From positions 26,783,648-26,847,647 of the forward strand of contig CM074189.1 in the NCBI GenBank assembly GCA_037179385.1: a stretch of DNA of 64,000 nucleotides. Reading direction: 5' to 3'. Numbering within the stretch: position 1 is the first letter of the stretch; the number at the start of each line of letters is the position of its first letter. The position numbers and the translations under genes were made by a program. Below the pieces are notes generated by a model that saw only the letters and a list, made by a program, of their open reading frames with translations, did not search any database and was not told the DNA's origin. This document shows positions 1 to 11,029 of the stretch, piece by piece. This stretch comes from Holothuria scabra. Lineage: Eukaryota; Echinodermata; Holothuroidea; Aspidochirotida; Holothuriidae.

Positions 1-195
1 GAAAATTTAATGAGATTCTGTAAGAGATGCCAGGAATTTTGTAGGTGGGCACTGTCAGCAGGATATCAGTATGACCACGCAAGCACTACTTTGGAGGTAT
101 GACATTTATCGTAATAAGAGTTTATCCACGACTTTTCTTTATTGCTGGACATACGTACATAGTACAGGTAAAGGTTAAACAGGGACAGCTGTGCA

Positions 196-435
196 TTAAA
201 GGGCAAGAGCAGTCCCCCTGAACTTTCTTTGAAGCATATCTCACAATTCTTATTTCTCTTCAAAAGTATCTCTTATAATATTTTAGGGCTTAAATATTGC
301 ATGGTAAGCCAAGGGATAATTCCGAGTAAATTTAGCATTTGAGGAGAAAATTTCACATGAATCTCAAGAGCCAGTCATGAAAAAGGGTAGTGTACAAGGC
401 TAATTCAAGTCAGGGTGACTGCATCTCCCCTTTAA
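196..435 (-). mobile_element. TTAA MITE, family I, copy 1
   Basis: A non-autonomous element of about 240 bp begins at TTAA (196) and ends at TTAA (432-435). Its ends are related inverted repeats of the form TTAAAGGGCAAGAGCAGTC. The same family recurs at 13800-14061 (opposite orientation) and 37356-37615. The right-hand TTAA is also the first base group of the next element at 432, so the two share one target site. The TTAA ends suggest mobilisation by a TTAA-specific (piggyBac-like) transposase; that is inference from the ends only. No coding capacity. Confidence 0.7.
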
Positions 436-810
436 AGTGTACCTCAAGTCAAAATATTCAAAAATATAATATTAAAGAGCATGAAAAATAAATCTAACTG
501 CCCAACTACAATCTTCATAGGCCATTCTTGAGTGGCCATATCAAATGTTTCAATTTTTTCACTTACAACAAATAAATCCATTGCGCAATTATTTGTGACT
601 TTCTTGTACAACTCACATCTTCTGCTTTGTTTCCCTTTAAAATTAAAAATGTTTTTATCACATTGATCACTCCCTGTTTGCTTGCACAGCATGTTGCACA
701 GATAGGGCTTAATTAATTAGGCCTTTATCACATCATAAGAATGCTATCATACCAAGTGGTACCGTACAAGGTGCAGTAACTTTCAGAAAAACAAAAAAAT
801 ACAAAGAGAG
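432..810 (+). mobile_element. Family J foldback element, left half
   Basis: It starts TTTAAAGTGTACCTCAAGTC, matching the left end of the complete family-J element at 55828-56393, and runs to about 805 (GCAGTAACTTTCAGAAAAAC). The right half is absent. Related copies lie at 27868-28690, about 32450-33490 and about 44770-46170. No open frame of substance. Confidence 0.65.
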
Positions 811-1653
811 TTAGTTGAAGAGTTTAAAACATTGTGCATTTGCAAGTTTCAATACTGATATCTTTGGGAGCAACTTAGTGAAAGTTTGTCGCAGAGTTTG
901 CTTTAAAAGTGCTACTATTTTGTGCAAAGGCACTTGTACAGTTGAGCCCCTCTAAAGCCCCTCTCCCGACCCAACAACAACAACTGATGCATCTGAGCTG
1001 CAACATTCATCAAAACCAACTTGAGGAACCATTCCTCTCAAATACAACACATTTTCTAAAATTTTTTCATTGTGAAGATGTAAAACCCAGATCTTGGTGA
1101 ATGAAAATTTTCTCCCACAATGACATCTAATTTGGAGACAAAGTGCTTCCAGAAGTAGAAACATTCATTTCCCGCTTGACTGAGGTGTATCATTTGATTT
1201 CCCTTCTTCCTACACATTTCACCTCTATTTATTTGATATTAAAAAAAATTGTGGACGGGACATTTTATTGGCCCTAAATGTAGGTCAGGTGACTGCTCCT
1301 AAGTGGGTCAGTTGGCTGGTGCTAAGTGGGTTATTGGGTTATTACATAAGCTTCACAAAATAAATGGTGAAGAGGATAAAATTTGGAATTTATGAATCAT
1401 AACTCACTAGTTTGTTGCACTTTTGTAGAGTGAGATAATTAAAGTTCCACAATTGTATAAAATTGCAAAATTTTGGGGAAATAACCTTCCAAGAATGAAA
1501 TAATTGCTGTAGTCAAGGATACAATATATGGTCACAAAAAAATGTTGGCATGGAGGAATTGAAATATAAGCTTCTGTTGATATTTTTAAGTGTTCAATTT
1601 AATTTAAGAACTTTATGCAAATTACAACATTTAGGAACATGGTTCCATACATT
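811..1653. other. AT-rich intergenic DNA, nothing recognised
   Basis: No exon with supported splice sites, no repeat seen elsewhere in the window and no RNA gene were found. Short frames of about 60-70 codons at 909-1164 overlap on both strands and look like chance. Confidence 0.5.
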
Positions 1654-2021
1654 TTAAAGCGGCTCATTGAGTTGGTTCATGAAATTCAACAAATTTTCCA
1701 AACCTATTAAGTTTCCTTCACAAACCAATGACAAATGACCAAACTTAGACAATCCTCATACCCTACATACAAATAACAGTTTTATGAGTGAGTAATTAAC
1801 GGTTCAAGAACATTTTCAAAAATTCATGACCAGACACTTTTTCAAATTATGTACAAAACCGTTACAGTTGTCAGGACAATAGAAAATACAAAATTTCACC
1901 TTTTCTGTGACTTTTGGACTTAAAACTTGACTTGTTGTGCTAACTTTAGGCATTGCAATATGGTAGTGACCCTTTGAGACTCTCATTAACTTATCGATAT
2001 CAACTCAATGAGCCTCTTTAA
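1654..2021 (+). mobile_element. TTAA MITE, family G, intact copy
   Basis: A 368-bp element is bounded by TTAA on both sides. Its terminal inverted repeats are about 21 bp with one mismatch (TTAAAGCGGCTCATTGAG at the left; the complement of CTCAATGAGCCTCTTTAA at the right). A second copy at 45088-45891 carries a further insertion. The TTAA target site is known for piggyBac-like and Kolobok-like transposases; which one applies here is not shown. Confidence 0.8.
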
Positions 2022-2208
2022 GAAACTCAATGAATGATCTTCCTTTACTTTATTAAGGTACATTACCCCTTTCATATCTGCCAGGATTCAACTGGTAAAC
2101 TACAAACTACAATTGCAATTTCTTACCTCCAGAAATTGACTAAGGCCTAGAGATGCACATCAAAGATAGACCCATATGAGTATCAATCAATCAACCAAAA
2201 AATCAAAT

Positions 2209-2427
2209 AACCGAACTCGTGCTTTTTCAACAGTATCTGCGAAACTGTGGAATGACCTTCCATCTTTTGTCAAGAACTCTTCCACTGTTGGACAATTTAA
2301 AACTAACTTGAAAACTCATTTGTTTACTTTGTCTTATTGACGGCATGTTGTATAGTTTTAGCGCTTTGAGACTTCTTGTGTAAGGTGCTATATAAGAACT
2401 GTTATATTATTATTATTATTATTATCG
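2209..2427 (+). mobile_element. LINE 3' end (CR1/L2-like reverse-transcriptase ORF tail)
   Basis: An open frame from about 2209 to the stop at 2338-2340 encodes a 43-residue tail containing AFSTVSAKLWNDLPSF, followed by GQFKTNLKTHLF. This FS...LWN.LP...FK..LKTHLF signature is typical of the C-terminus of CR1/L2/Jockey-clade non-LTR retrotransposon ORF2. It is followed by a short 3' region (GCGCTTTGAGACTTCTTGTG) and a (TTA)n tail at about 2404-2427, as such elements usually have. Everything upstream of the tail is missing, which fits 5' truncation on insertion. Confidence 0.8.
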
Positions 2428-2629
2428 CTGTAGGTGGACCAAAATCCCAAGGTTCCCCTCCCCTCCCCTTCCCCAAGAAAAAATAATTTCTAAGGATGAA
2501 TGCAAAGTTTGTCCTACACTTAGTAACATTGCACCTGTCCATGATTTATCCATTTCATGAAACTGTGAAGAACCAACAGATAATACAACTTTTCAACATC
2601 ACCTATTTGACCCACCCCTACTAGCAACC

Positions 2630-2875
2630 ATGTGTTTGGTCTAACAGTAAGGGCATCCACCTCTCACATGGAAGGCCCAGGTTTTATTCCCTGGTCGAGG
2701 CATGCCAAAGTCTCTAAAAATGGAACCTACTGCCGTTGCGCATGATGCTCCCCATAAGGAATGGAGTAGGGAAAACAAGCCAGTGAGCCACAACTGGCAA
2801 AAGTCCATGGCCAGCTCGACTTGAACCAGTAGGTTGGAAACTGGGCTGTAAAACTCCCATCTTACTGACTAACCC
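2630..2875 (+). mobile_element. tRNA-derived SINE, copy 1
   Basis: The head has a tRNA-like A-box region (GGTCTAACAGTAAGGG) and a B-box-like region (CCAGGTTTTATTCCCTGG). The body contains GATGCTCCCCATAAGGAATG, AGCCACAACTGG and GGGCTGTAAAACTC, and the 3' end reads towards CTGACTAACC. The same body recurs at 51117-51350, 31749-31945 (minus), 44400-44496 (minus) and, as a tail fragment, at 26994-27036. Other copies have a clearer (CTAA)n tail. Confidence 0.75.
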
Positions 2876-3639
2876 TATCCCTATGCCTTCCCCCACCCAT
2901 ACAGTTTGCTACTGTACCCTACCACACAGGTATATGCTTTTCTAAAATGGACATTTTTCCCATAATTATTTGCATCAATTTATACATTCACTAGAAGTTT
3001 GGGGGACAAAGCAACTGAAATAACATGCTTTACGCTTACACTGTTATGTATGGTATGCTCACATAAGGTGCCACGATTGTACCCAATGATGATAACCTGC
3101 AAGTGTCTAAATGTCCACAGTACCTTCACTACTGCTGACATGTGCTTTCAAAAATAAAATACACTCTCTAAAAATGCTAACCGTTTAAAAACATGAAAAA
3201 TCTCCATAAAGGATAAGTAGTCCAGACACGTCATAACCCCATTGCTTTCTTAACTCTGTGTTTCAAAGAATGTGTTGACTCTGTATGGCCTAAAACAGAT
3301 CGATAAAGTCTGCACTGCAGTACACAGTTAATGTATGAGAGACGCAACAGCTACTCCAGGGCACTGACCCAAATGTGTAATCACGTAACAATTCTTCTTT
3401 GCTCATTTTGCTAGAGGTAGCGTAGAGCGAGGCCAATTGGCAATTTTCTTTTACACACATGAACTTTGAAAATAAGTCCAATAATTTTGCAAGTATGGTA
3501 ATTGGTGTGAGGAGACACTGGTGCAACTGAGGACAAATCAGGTGACTCAACATCGACATTACTTGGAAAATGGGTTGCTTTTAACATGCAAATAACAGAC
3601 TGAACAAGAAGTATAAACCAGAATGCAAAAATGCATTGA
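2876..3639. other. Intergenic DNA, nothing recognised
   Basis: No repeat family seen elsewhere in the window and no supported exon. A minus-strand open frame of 89 codons at 3290-3559 has no recognisable domain or splice sites. Confidence 0.45.
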
Positions 3640-3747
3640 GGTTTCGATGATACATAAATGTTCCGTTTTAAAGAGTGCCATCATGCACCTTTATCTTCTC
3701 ATTCAAATGTTATACTAGCATGTTCAAAAAATAATTTTGTCATTCCA

Positions 3748-5585
3748 GATGACCTTTTGACCTCCATAAAAGCCATACATAGCTTGACATACAAACAACA
3801 GACATACAAATGGACAAACAGCAGCTATCTTGAAAGATCATATTTAAAAAGGTTTCTAGGCTTTGTCCCCTGGTGGGCAGGGGACCTTTCATATCTGCCA
3901 AAAACAATGGGGACCATCCTCTGACCATAATGAATCCACATAACCAAATATGAAATCTATCCAAGCCTCCTACATATATCATGTTAATGAACTTTTGAGT
4001 CTGTGACTCCCAGTAACCCCAGATCACCTTTGACCTCTAACAAAAACGATAGAGACCATCTACTGACTATAACGCATCCACATACCAAATATGAGATCTA
4101 TCCAAGTTTCCTACCTTGAGATATTTCGTTAACAAGGTTTTCAGACTTTGACCCGTGGTGACCCCAGATGACCTTTGACCTCCACCAAAACAATGGGGAC
4201 CATCTCCTGACTATAATGCATCCACATACTAAACATGAAATCTATCCAAGCTTCCTACCTTGAGATATTGTGTTAACAAGATTTTCAGACTTTGACCCCC
4301 CCCCACGGTGACCCTGGATGACCTTTGACCTCTTCCAAAAACATTAGGGACTGTCTACTCACTATAACGCATTTACATACCAATTATGAAATCTATCCAA
4401 TTTCCTACCTTGAGATATCACGTTAACAAGGTTTTCAGACTTTGACCCGTGGTGACCCCAGATGACCTTTGACCTCCACCAAAAACAATAGGGACCATCT
4501 CCTGAACATAACACATCCACATACCAAATATGAAATCTATCCAAGCTTCCTATCTTGAGATATTGTGTTAACGAGATTTTCAGACTTTGACCCCCCGGTG
4601 ATTCTGGATGACCTTTGACCTATGCCAAAAACATTAGAGACTGTCTACTGACTATAACGCATTTACATACCAAATATGAAATCTATCCAAGTTTCCTACC
4701 TTGAGATATCATGTTAACAAGGTTTTCAGACTTTGACCACTGGTGACCCGAGATGACCTTTGACCTCCACCAAAAACAATAGGGACCATCTCCCGACCAT
4801 AACGCTTCCACATACTAAATATGAAATCTATCCAAGCTTCCTATCTTGAGATATTGTGTTAACGAGATTTTCAGACTTTGACCCCCCGGTGATTCTGGAT
4901 GACCTTTGACCTATGCCAAAAACATTAGAGACTGTCTATTGACTATAACGCATTTACATACCAAATATGAAATCTATCAAAGTTTCCTACCTTGAGATAT
5001 CTCGTTAACAAGGTTTGCAGACTTGGACCCTTGATGACCCCAGATGACCTTTGACCTCCACCAAAAACAATAGGGACCATCTCCTGACCACAATGCATCC
5101 ACATACCAAATATGAAATCTATCCAAGCTTCCTATTTTGAGATATTGTGTTAACGAGATTTTCAGACTTTGACCCCTGTTGACCCCAGATGACCTTTAAC
5201 CTCCACCAAAAACAATAGGGACCATCTCCTGACCATAACCCATCCACATACCAAATATGAAATCTGTCAAAGTTTCTTAACTTGAGATATCATGTTAACG
5301 AGATTTTCAGACTTTGACCCCTGGTGACCCTAGATGACCATTGACATCCGCCAAAAACGATAGGGGCCATCTTCTGACTATAACGCATCCACATACCAAA
5401 TATGAAATCTATCCAAGTTCCCTACCTTGAGATGTCGCGTTAACAAGGTTTTCAGACTTTGACCCCTGGGGACCCCAGATGACCTTTGACCTCCACCAAA
5501 AACAACAGGGTTCTTTCTCTCAATGTGGCGCATCTATGTACCAAGTTTGAAAACTGTCAGACATTCCTATCTTGAGATATCGTGT
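3748..5585 (+). repeat. Tandem array, about 145-bp units, 12-13 copies
   Basis: Successive units start with the same block (GATGACCTTTGACCTCCACC) at spacings of 144-150 bp between 4169 and 5480, with more divergent units to the left (3748, 4026). Adjacent units alternate between two subtypes in the middle of the array: CCTCCACCAAAAACAATAGG versus CCTATGCCAAAAACATTAGA. A two-unit, higher-order period of about 290 bp therefore applies to part of it. Open frames here are periodic artefacts. Confidence 0.9.
4169..5492 (+). promoter_or_regulatory. Series of perfect DR1 motifs (TGACCTTTGACCT)
   Basis: TGACCTTTGACCT is the complement of AGGTCA-A-AGGTCA, the classical DR1 site bound by RXR, HNF4 and COUP-TF type nuclear receptors. 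Exact copies start at 4169, 4319, 4463, 4609, 4754, 4900, 5045 and 5480. One-mismatch or two-mismatch copies are at 4026, 5190 and 5335. An exact copy also lies in the second element at 16680. Whether any receptor binds here is not shown. Confidence 0.5.
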
Positions 5586-5603
5586 TAACAAGCAAAGTGT
5601 CAC

Positions 5604-5672
5604 AAACACACACACATACACACACGCACGCACACACACATACACGCATACATACATACATACACATGCACG
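5604..5672. repeat. (CA)n / (CATA)n microsatellite
   Basis: Interrupted CA repeat passing into CATA repeats at the right end of the tandem array. Confidence 0.9.
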
Positions 5673-5860
5673 CCATCATGAATGCATTGGTTTCTCTTAT
5701 CATCGAAACCAAAAATGAGGGGAGGAGAATGCAAGGGTTATGTGGCTACATCCCTTTTTCAGATGGACCATTTGCCATGAGTAAGTTTTGAAGAAATATG
5801 CAATCGAATTATGGACTTAGGTACCAGTCCGATAGTCCTTCTACGTTTTATTCCCCGTCC

Positions 5861-6124
5861 TTAAAGGCCCAGTTCTCTTACCCCAAACAGTACCAATTCT
5901 CCTAACCTTCTTACTGACGCCCCTCCCACAATTCTCTGAAATTCATCTTCATCCAGATACAATCTCAGTTTATTGCTTCAAGGTGAGTATAGAAAAACTC
6001 AATCAAAACACTATCAGTGCCGTTCATGCTGTGTAATGTAAGCTTTGGTCCTCTGCATTGCTTGAATCAGCTGTCCATCAAAGAGCTGAGCCAATTGAGA
6101 ATTTTGGTACCCCCTACCCTTTAA
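5861..6124 (+). mobile_element. TTAA MITE, family C, copy 1 (right end deleted)
   Basis: Starts TTAAAGGCCCAGTTCTCTTA and shares the family body (CCTAACCTTCTTACTGACGC, CAATCTCAGTTTATTGCTTC, AATCAGCTGTCCATCAAAG). The terminal segment with GTAGTTTGGGGTGAGAG is missing, but the end still reads CCCTTTAA. Other copies: 6307-6614, 32842-33146, 36978-37265, 40259-40564, 62815-63090. Confidence 0.8.
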
Positions 6125-6306
6125 TACACACATACCTTACACAGGATTTTGTATTCTGAGAGAAAACCAGGGACTTGTGCAGGTTTTAGATGATTACTTT
6201 GCTCTCAAAAATGTCTAGGCACACAGTGAAATCATTGGTCATAAAATTCTACCTCCTTGCCAATTCATGGTGCAGCATTCCATTTTGGAGCAAATTGGGC
6301 TGTTAT

Positions 6307-6614
6307 TTAAAGGCATATTTTCATCATCCCAAACAGTTCCAATTCTCCCAACCTACTTACTTCTAGCTCCTCCCACATTTATCTAAAACTCATCTTTATC
6401 CAGACACAATCCTAGTTTATTGCTTCATGGCTTGTCACAGTAGCCATACAAGTCCATAATGTGTAATCATGACACTCTCAGTGCCCATGCTGTGTGATTT
6501 AGCTATGATGCATTGTTTGAATGTGATGCCAATCAAAGAGCTGTACCAATCGAGAGTTTTGATATATGTATACTGAAACTGTAGTTTGGGGTGACAAATG
6601 ACTGCCTTTAAATA
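6307..6614 (+). mobile_element. TTAA MITE, family C, copy 2
   Basis: Begins TTAAAGGCATATTTTCATCA and ends GTAGTTTGGGGTGACAAA...CCTTTAA. The interior follows the family consensus, diverged. The minus-strand open frame at 6435-6662 is a chance frame in it. Confidence 0.75.
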
Positions 6615-7469
6615 AGACAAAACACACTGAGCAACACTGTGCTTAAACATACACAACAACATTTTTTTATACTTTATTTATAAATTTATCCCTTCCACTC
6701 TTGACTTCTATCCCTAACATGCAACACCCTTCCACCCTACATCATCTTGCACTATCACTATACCTCACACTAAATCGTGCATTTTTAACACCTGGTCTAG
6801 ACTTTAATGACTAGTGGACACTATTCCCACCTAGCACCAGTAAAAGTTACCCTAACATCAGCACATTTAAACCTTCCAGATCAAATCCTAATGTTTCTCA
6901 TTTTTTTCTATGAGATTTCCATCCTCTGCAATGTTCTACGTCAGAAAATGATGAGAAACTTGCAGTGAGCATGAAATTAAACCGCAATGGCCTTTAAAAA
7001 ATCTCCACCATGACAGATGGTTTGTAATTCTAGAATGTTTTCAGAGGCTCCTTGGTGAAATTTTGCTCGTAAGCCTGCACATAATCTGAGATAACTGTGG
7101 AGCTGAGCACTGTAGGAAAGTTTTGAAAAACAATACACAAACATAAAAGATTGGCAATGCAGTGATCAAAATACATGAATTATTCATGGTAACTGGAATG
7201 AGGTCAACTCTGATTGGGTAAAGGTAGTATGACATCATCAACACTACTATCACCTTAAACTCTCTGAAATAGTTCAATTTGTAACTTGCTAGCTTTATCC
7301 AACTGCATATCTATGACCAATGCAAGCAAGCACACTTTAGCATAATGTTAATTCTACGCTTGCAAGGGCCATTTGTTAAACATGGACATATACGTCCTTC
7401 GGGTTTTGTACCCGCTACATGCTACGTATCAAACACAGCAATGGAAAGTTCCATCCATTTTTGAACTCT
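6615..7469. other. Intergenic DNA, nothing recognised
   Basis: No supported exon or repeat. A hydrophobic minus-strand frame (7041-7277, 78 codons) lacks splice context and has no recognisable domain. Confidence 0.45.
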
Positions 7470-7470
7470 T

Positions 7471-7575
7471 TGGTGTTTGTTATGACTCGGCCCAGGCTTG
7501 GGATCTTACCCTGGATCTTCCATCTTAGGATTGGATGCTCTCCCAACAGGGCTACACGCCTGGTCCTAGAGACAT
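7471..7575 (-). mobile_element. tRNA-derived SINE head fragment
   Basis: On the minus strand the segment reads like a tRNA: TAGCCCTGTTGGGAGAGC resembles an A box and CCAGGGTAAGATCCC a B box, followed by GGGCCGAGTCATAACAAAC, which resembles the SINE body at 63.7 kb (AGATCGAGTCATACC). It is too degenerate and lacks a cloverleaf, so a functional tRNA gene is unlikely. Confidence 0.55.
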
Positions 7576-8014
7576 AGAGAGGCGAGCTATATAAACAAGC
7601 ATGGAAAATTTTTATTCCTAATGTGGTCTTGGTAACCCTACAAATATGATGTACAAATTAGGCCTGCCATCAAACAATCACTCAGAGAGAATCAACAGAG
7701 TCTCAAAACAAGACGAACGTCTAGACGAGTTGCGGTGCCGACAAACCAAGTGGTCTTACACTTTTAAGGTGATTTGACGACTGTTAGCTACTAATAGCTT
7801 TTGGACTTTGGGCATGGACTCTACTACTGTAACAAAGAAGTATATTTGCCTTTTTAAACAGGATATTCAAGGAGGTTTCCCTTCATGGGCTACTTCATTT
7901 TCTGTACAATTCGCGCCAACCTATGGTGACGCTCTGTTTAGAACAATCATCCTTCTTTCAGAGAGGTTGAATCCAACTCAACACCACAGAGTGCACTCTA
8001 AAAACACTATGGTC

Positions 8015-8142
8015 AACTATGCACCGACTCAATGGTATGGTCAAAAAGTGACCAATTAATGGTTAGATCTGACCATAAATTAGTAAAATTTGACCAAGTT
8101 GGAGGTCAATGGTTTGACCATTGTTTAGGTCGGTGCATAGTT
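8015..8142. mobile_element. 128-bp foldback MITE
   Basis: Perfect 14-bp inverted ends AACTATGCACCGAC (8015-8028) and GTCGGTGCATAGTT (8129-8142). Further inside, CAATGGT...GGTCA blocks also pair, so most of the element can fold on itself. No coding capacity; only copy seen in the window. Confidence 0.75.
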
Positions 8143-8239
8143 AATTAAATCAATGGTCAATTCGAGGCAAAGAGATGAAATGAACGAACGATTTGGCTAA
8201 AAATTGAGGAAAATCGGCCCATGTTTGTACAGGGTTTAG

Positions 8240-9520
8240 ACTGTTGCCCCAATCAGCCTGGGGTCCAGGGGACAAAGCCCTGGTAGGGGTCCATGGAGGG
8301 CTGGATACTTTTGTAGGGGGTGGCTGGAGTTTACTATCTAAGCGTAGCGCCACCATCAGTTGGCGCGGAGGGTGCAAAGAAAATTTCGATTTTAAAACCT
8401 CCCAGATGGCTAGAAACGGCATTTGCCAGGTTTATTTGACTCTAATTCTGGTGAGAAGATTTTTAATTTTTCTAAGATTAAAACACCCTTTTGAGATACT
8501 GATTAGCTCAGTTCATTACTCCACTGAACTATGTATCCTAGGATCGCAAACCGAATCCTGCTGAATGTTGCAAGCAGCTGTTCCAGTGCACGCCTGAGTG
8601 AAGTATTTCCAGGGGCGTAGGGGAGCATTTCACTTTTTGGGTGCAAGATTTTTGCCCGAGAAATGTAATTCTGCCTGTATGACAGTCAAAGCGGGGCACC
8701 ACCACTGGTTGGCGCGGAGCGTCCAGAAAATTTGAAAATTGCACTTCAGACAGTCAAAAATGACATTTCCCAGGCTTGAAAAGGGGATCCAAGCAGTCGC
8801 TTTTTAAGTTTCAATTGCAGATAAACGTACGTTGCGTTCCAAACTAAAATTCAACCAGAAAGACTAAGCGGAGCGCCACCATTAGTTGGCGCGGCGCCTA
8901 CAAAACATTTTCAAATATCCGACCGCTCAGACAGTTGAAAATGGCATTTCCTGGGCTTATATGGGGATCTAAGCATTCGCAATTTTGAGTTTCCTTTGTA
9001 AAAAATGATCACTTGAAACTTAAATTCTGCTATGAAGCGGTGTAATTGGAGCACCACCATAAGTTGGGAAGAAGCGTGAAGGAAATTTTGAAAACCTGAC
9101 CACTTCAGATAGTCAAAACCTTTGCTTATAGGGGGTCTTAGAAGTCACTAATTCGAGGGTCTGTTTGCACAAAAATTGTTCACTTGAAACTAAAATGCTG
9201 CTAGGAAGACTATCTGCGCGGAACTTCACCGCTGGTTGGCGCGGCTTAACAGAAAATTTTGAAAATCGGACCCCTGAGACAGTCGAAAATGACATTTCCC
9301 AGACTTATAGGGGAATCCAAGCAGTCGCTATTGGATCAGAAAATTACCAGATAAAATGTATCACTGCCAATCGATGAATTCGCATCATTTCGACATTTCA
9401 ACTTCCTACTATATATGATTTTACTTTGAAAAATTAAGGCCTATGGGGATCTTATAGCAGTCGCTATTTTGATCAGAAGAATCAGATAAAATGTACCACT
9501 ACCATTGGATGAAATGAAGT
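8240..9520 (+). repeat. Degenerate tandem-repeat element, about 175-bp units (copy 1)
   Basis: At least five units share a core: GCGCCACCATCAGTTGGCGC-like palindrome, then CAGAAAATTTTGAAAA, then CAGACAGTCGAAAATGACAT and TTTCCCAG.CTTATAGGGG, then AAGCAGTCGCTATTTTG. Cores occur near 8347, 8696, 8874, 9053 and 9220. A GC-rich leader GGGGTCCAGGGGACAAAGCC lies at about 8263. The same leader and cores recur at 51811-53480, so this is one element family. Frames on both strands, including 106 codons at 8244-8564, are repeat artefacts. Confidence 0.75.
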
Positions 9521-10042
9521 AGATGATTTTTCTTCTATTAGTAACACTTATTGATAGAATTGTCACGTTACACGGTGTGTTGAAATGAATTTTCAAGCAG
9601 ACTTACGGAAGAAATTCTCACCCTACATCATTAAATTATCGAAAAATCAGATTACCCGATTCTCATAACCATTGCCCGTATTTGGCGCCAATAGTTGCAA
9701 TAGTTGAACAAATCACTTAAAAGAGAAATATGGACTTTATGATGAATAATTTAAACGTTTTCCTGATAACACCACAACCCTGACATAATTATAACAAACT
9801 AGAGAGTAATTAGCTCTATAAATATCTTGCGAACTTTCCATTTCCGAAAAGAGCAAAGAGATGAAACGAACGAGCCACTTAGCTAGAAATTTTCAGTTAC
9901 GAAATGTCTTGAAATGTTCAAATCTTCGTCCGTAAACCAACAATTTGACCCTCTGTGCACGGTCTAAATTTAGTGTCTACGTCACATAACATAAGCTGAT
10001 AAGGGTCAACTTATAGTAAGCAGAAAGTTGCAACTTCCTGTA
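9521..10042. other. Intergenic DNA, nothing recognised
   Basis: Fragments such as AAGAGATGAAACGAACGA (9857) echo 8170, suggesting more decayed repeat. No gene seen. Confidence 0.4.
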
Positions 10043-10085
10043 TTAAAGGGCCAAACTTTTCACCCCAAACTACAATTGTATTGCA
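10043..10085 (-). mobile_element. Family C MITE, isolated terminus
   Basis: TTAAAGGGCCAAACTTTTCACCCCAAACTACAATTG is the reverse complement of the family-C right end (CAATTGTAGTTTGGGGTG...TTGGCCCTTTAA), split here as two halves of one terminus. The rest of the element is not recognisable. Confidence 0.6.
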
Positions 10086-11029
10086 GACGGGTTGTTGGAA
10101 TGATGAAATTCGTCTTCTACGGAATCTTTTACTCGACAGTGTATTCGTATTCATAGAACTTTCTTACTTATTGCTTTCATAAGGTAATCGTTTCATCAAT
10201 TGCGAGTCATGGCCATACATAAACTTACTACAATGACAATATTTTCTTCCATAGTAAAGAGACATCTTCAAAGAACCGACAAAAAGTCCAAGCTATAGAA
10301 TGTAATAAGAAACGTGTCTGGTTAATAATGTGATGACAGACGAATGGCAGCTAATAGCTATAAATTATAAACGTCGACATTTTGGTATTCACGTTTCATT
10401 ATAGGACGTAAAAATGATGCAATGTATCTTTATGATTGATTACTGGATGGTTCGACACTCTGATTTGTTAAGACAATATCGTTCAAGTTTGATTAAATGC
10501 TGAAATTAGAAATAATTGGGGAAGGGATGCTAGTAACGTATATGAACGGGACTAATACCAGGGAGCTGCTACTAAAGGCAGCTAGTCCCTGCTGTGACCT
10601 TTTTTGAATATAGTTCTTCTGTCAATGCAACCATGGGACTACCCCCATGGTTTTTCACGGACACGGATGAGTGATATGTATGTACCACCAATTCAAGGGG
10701 AATCCCGCCGAAGGTACCCTACGAATTTAACACCGTAGAAAAACTTTTTTTTTGGGGGGGGGGGGGAGGGAGATAAGACCATGTTAGTGAAGAGATGTGT
10801 TCAATTTGTGATCTCTATGTGGTAGGAAAGTAGTTGAAGTAATCATTCAAACAAAATTGAAGGTATTTCAGGCATTTTTTGCAATGTATCCTCCGCGATG
10901 CAAAACGGCATTTTGAATGAGTCAAAAAACAGGAACCTGACTACTCTATTATAAAGGCCCTCCTAGCGCGAACTCAACATCGTGTAGGCAAGTAATGGTG
11001 GTGTTAGTAAAAGAGGGCAGCAGACCCAC
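10086..11029. other. Non-coding DNA with two hairpins, downstream of the Helentron remnant
   Basis: Two inverted repeats stand out: CAGGGAGCTGC...GCAGCTAGTCCCTG at 10559-10591, and AACCATGGG-ACTACC-CCCATGGTT at 10629-10652 (9-bp perfect stem). A poly-T/poly-G tract lies at about 10746-10768. Because the Helentron gene is on the minus strand, this is the side where its 3' terminal hairpin would lie. No gene seen. Confidence 0.45.

Larger units (their letters stand above)
3640..5710 (+). mobile_element. Tandem-repeat element with inverted ends and 3' hairpin (HINE-like)
   Basis: The inverted repeats GGTTTCGATGATA (3640-3652) and TATCATCGAAACC (5698-5710) match perfectly over 13 bp. Between them lie a tandem array of about 145-bp units, then a (CA)n tract, then a hairpin GGTTTC...GAAACC with an 8-bp stem at the right end. 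This layout (short inverted ends, internal tandem repeats, microsatellite, 3' hairpin) is the one described for Helentron-associated non-autonomous elements (HINEs). The HINE label is inference. A second element of the same plan lies at 15170-16899, and a decayed Helentron gene lies at 11.0-12.4 kb. Confidence 0.5.

Noticed and set aside
3740..4544. Minus-strand open frames with repeated MDRFHIW-like peptides
   Set aside because: They follow the 145-bp tandem unit and show no splice sites; the similarity is due to DNA repetition.
3748..5585. CRISPR-like appearance of regularly spaced repeats
   Set aside because: Spacers are themselves homologous between units, so it is a tandem satellite; the DNA is eukaryotic.
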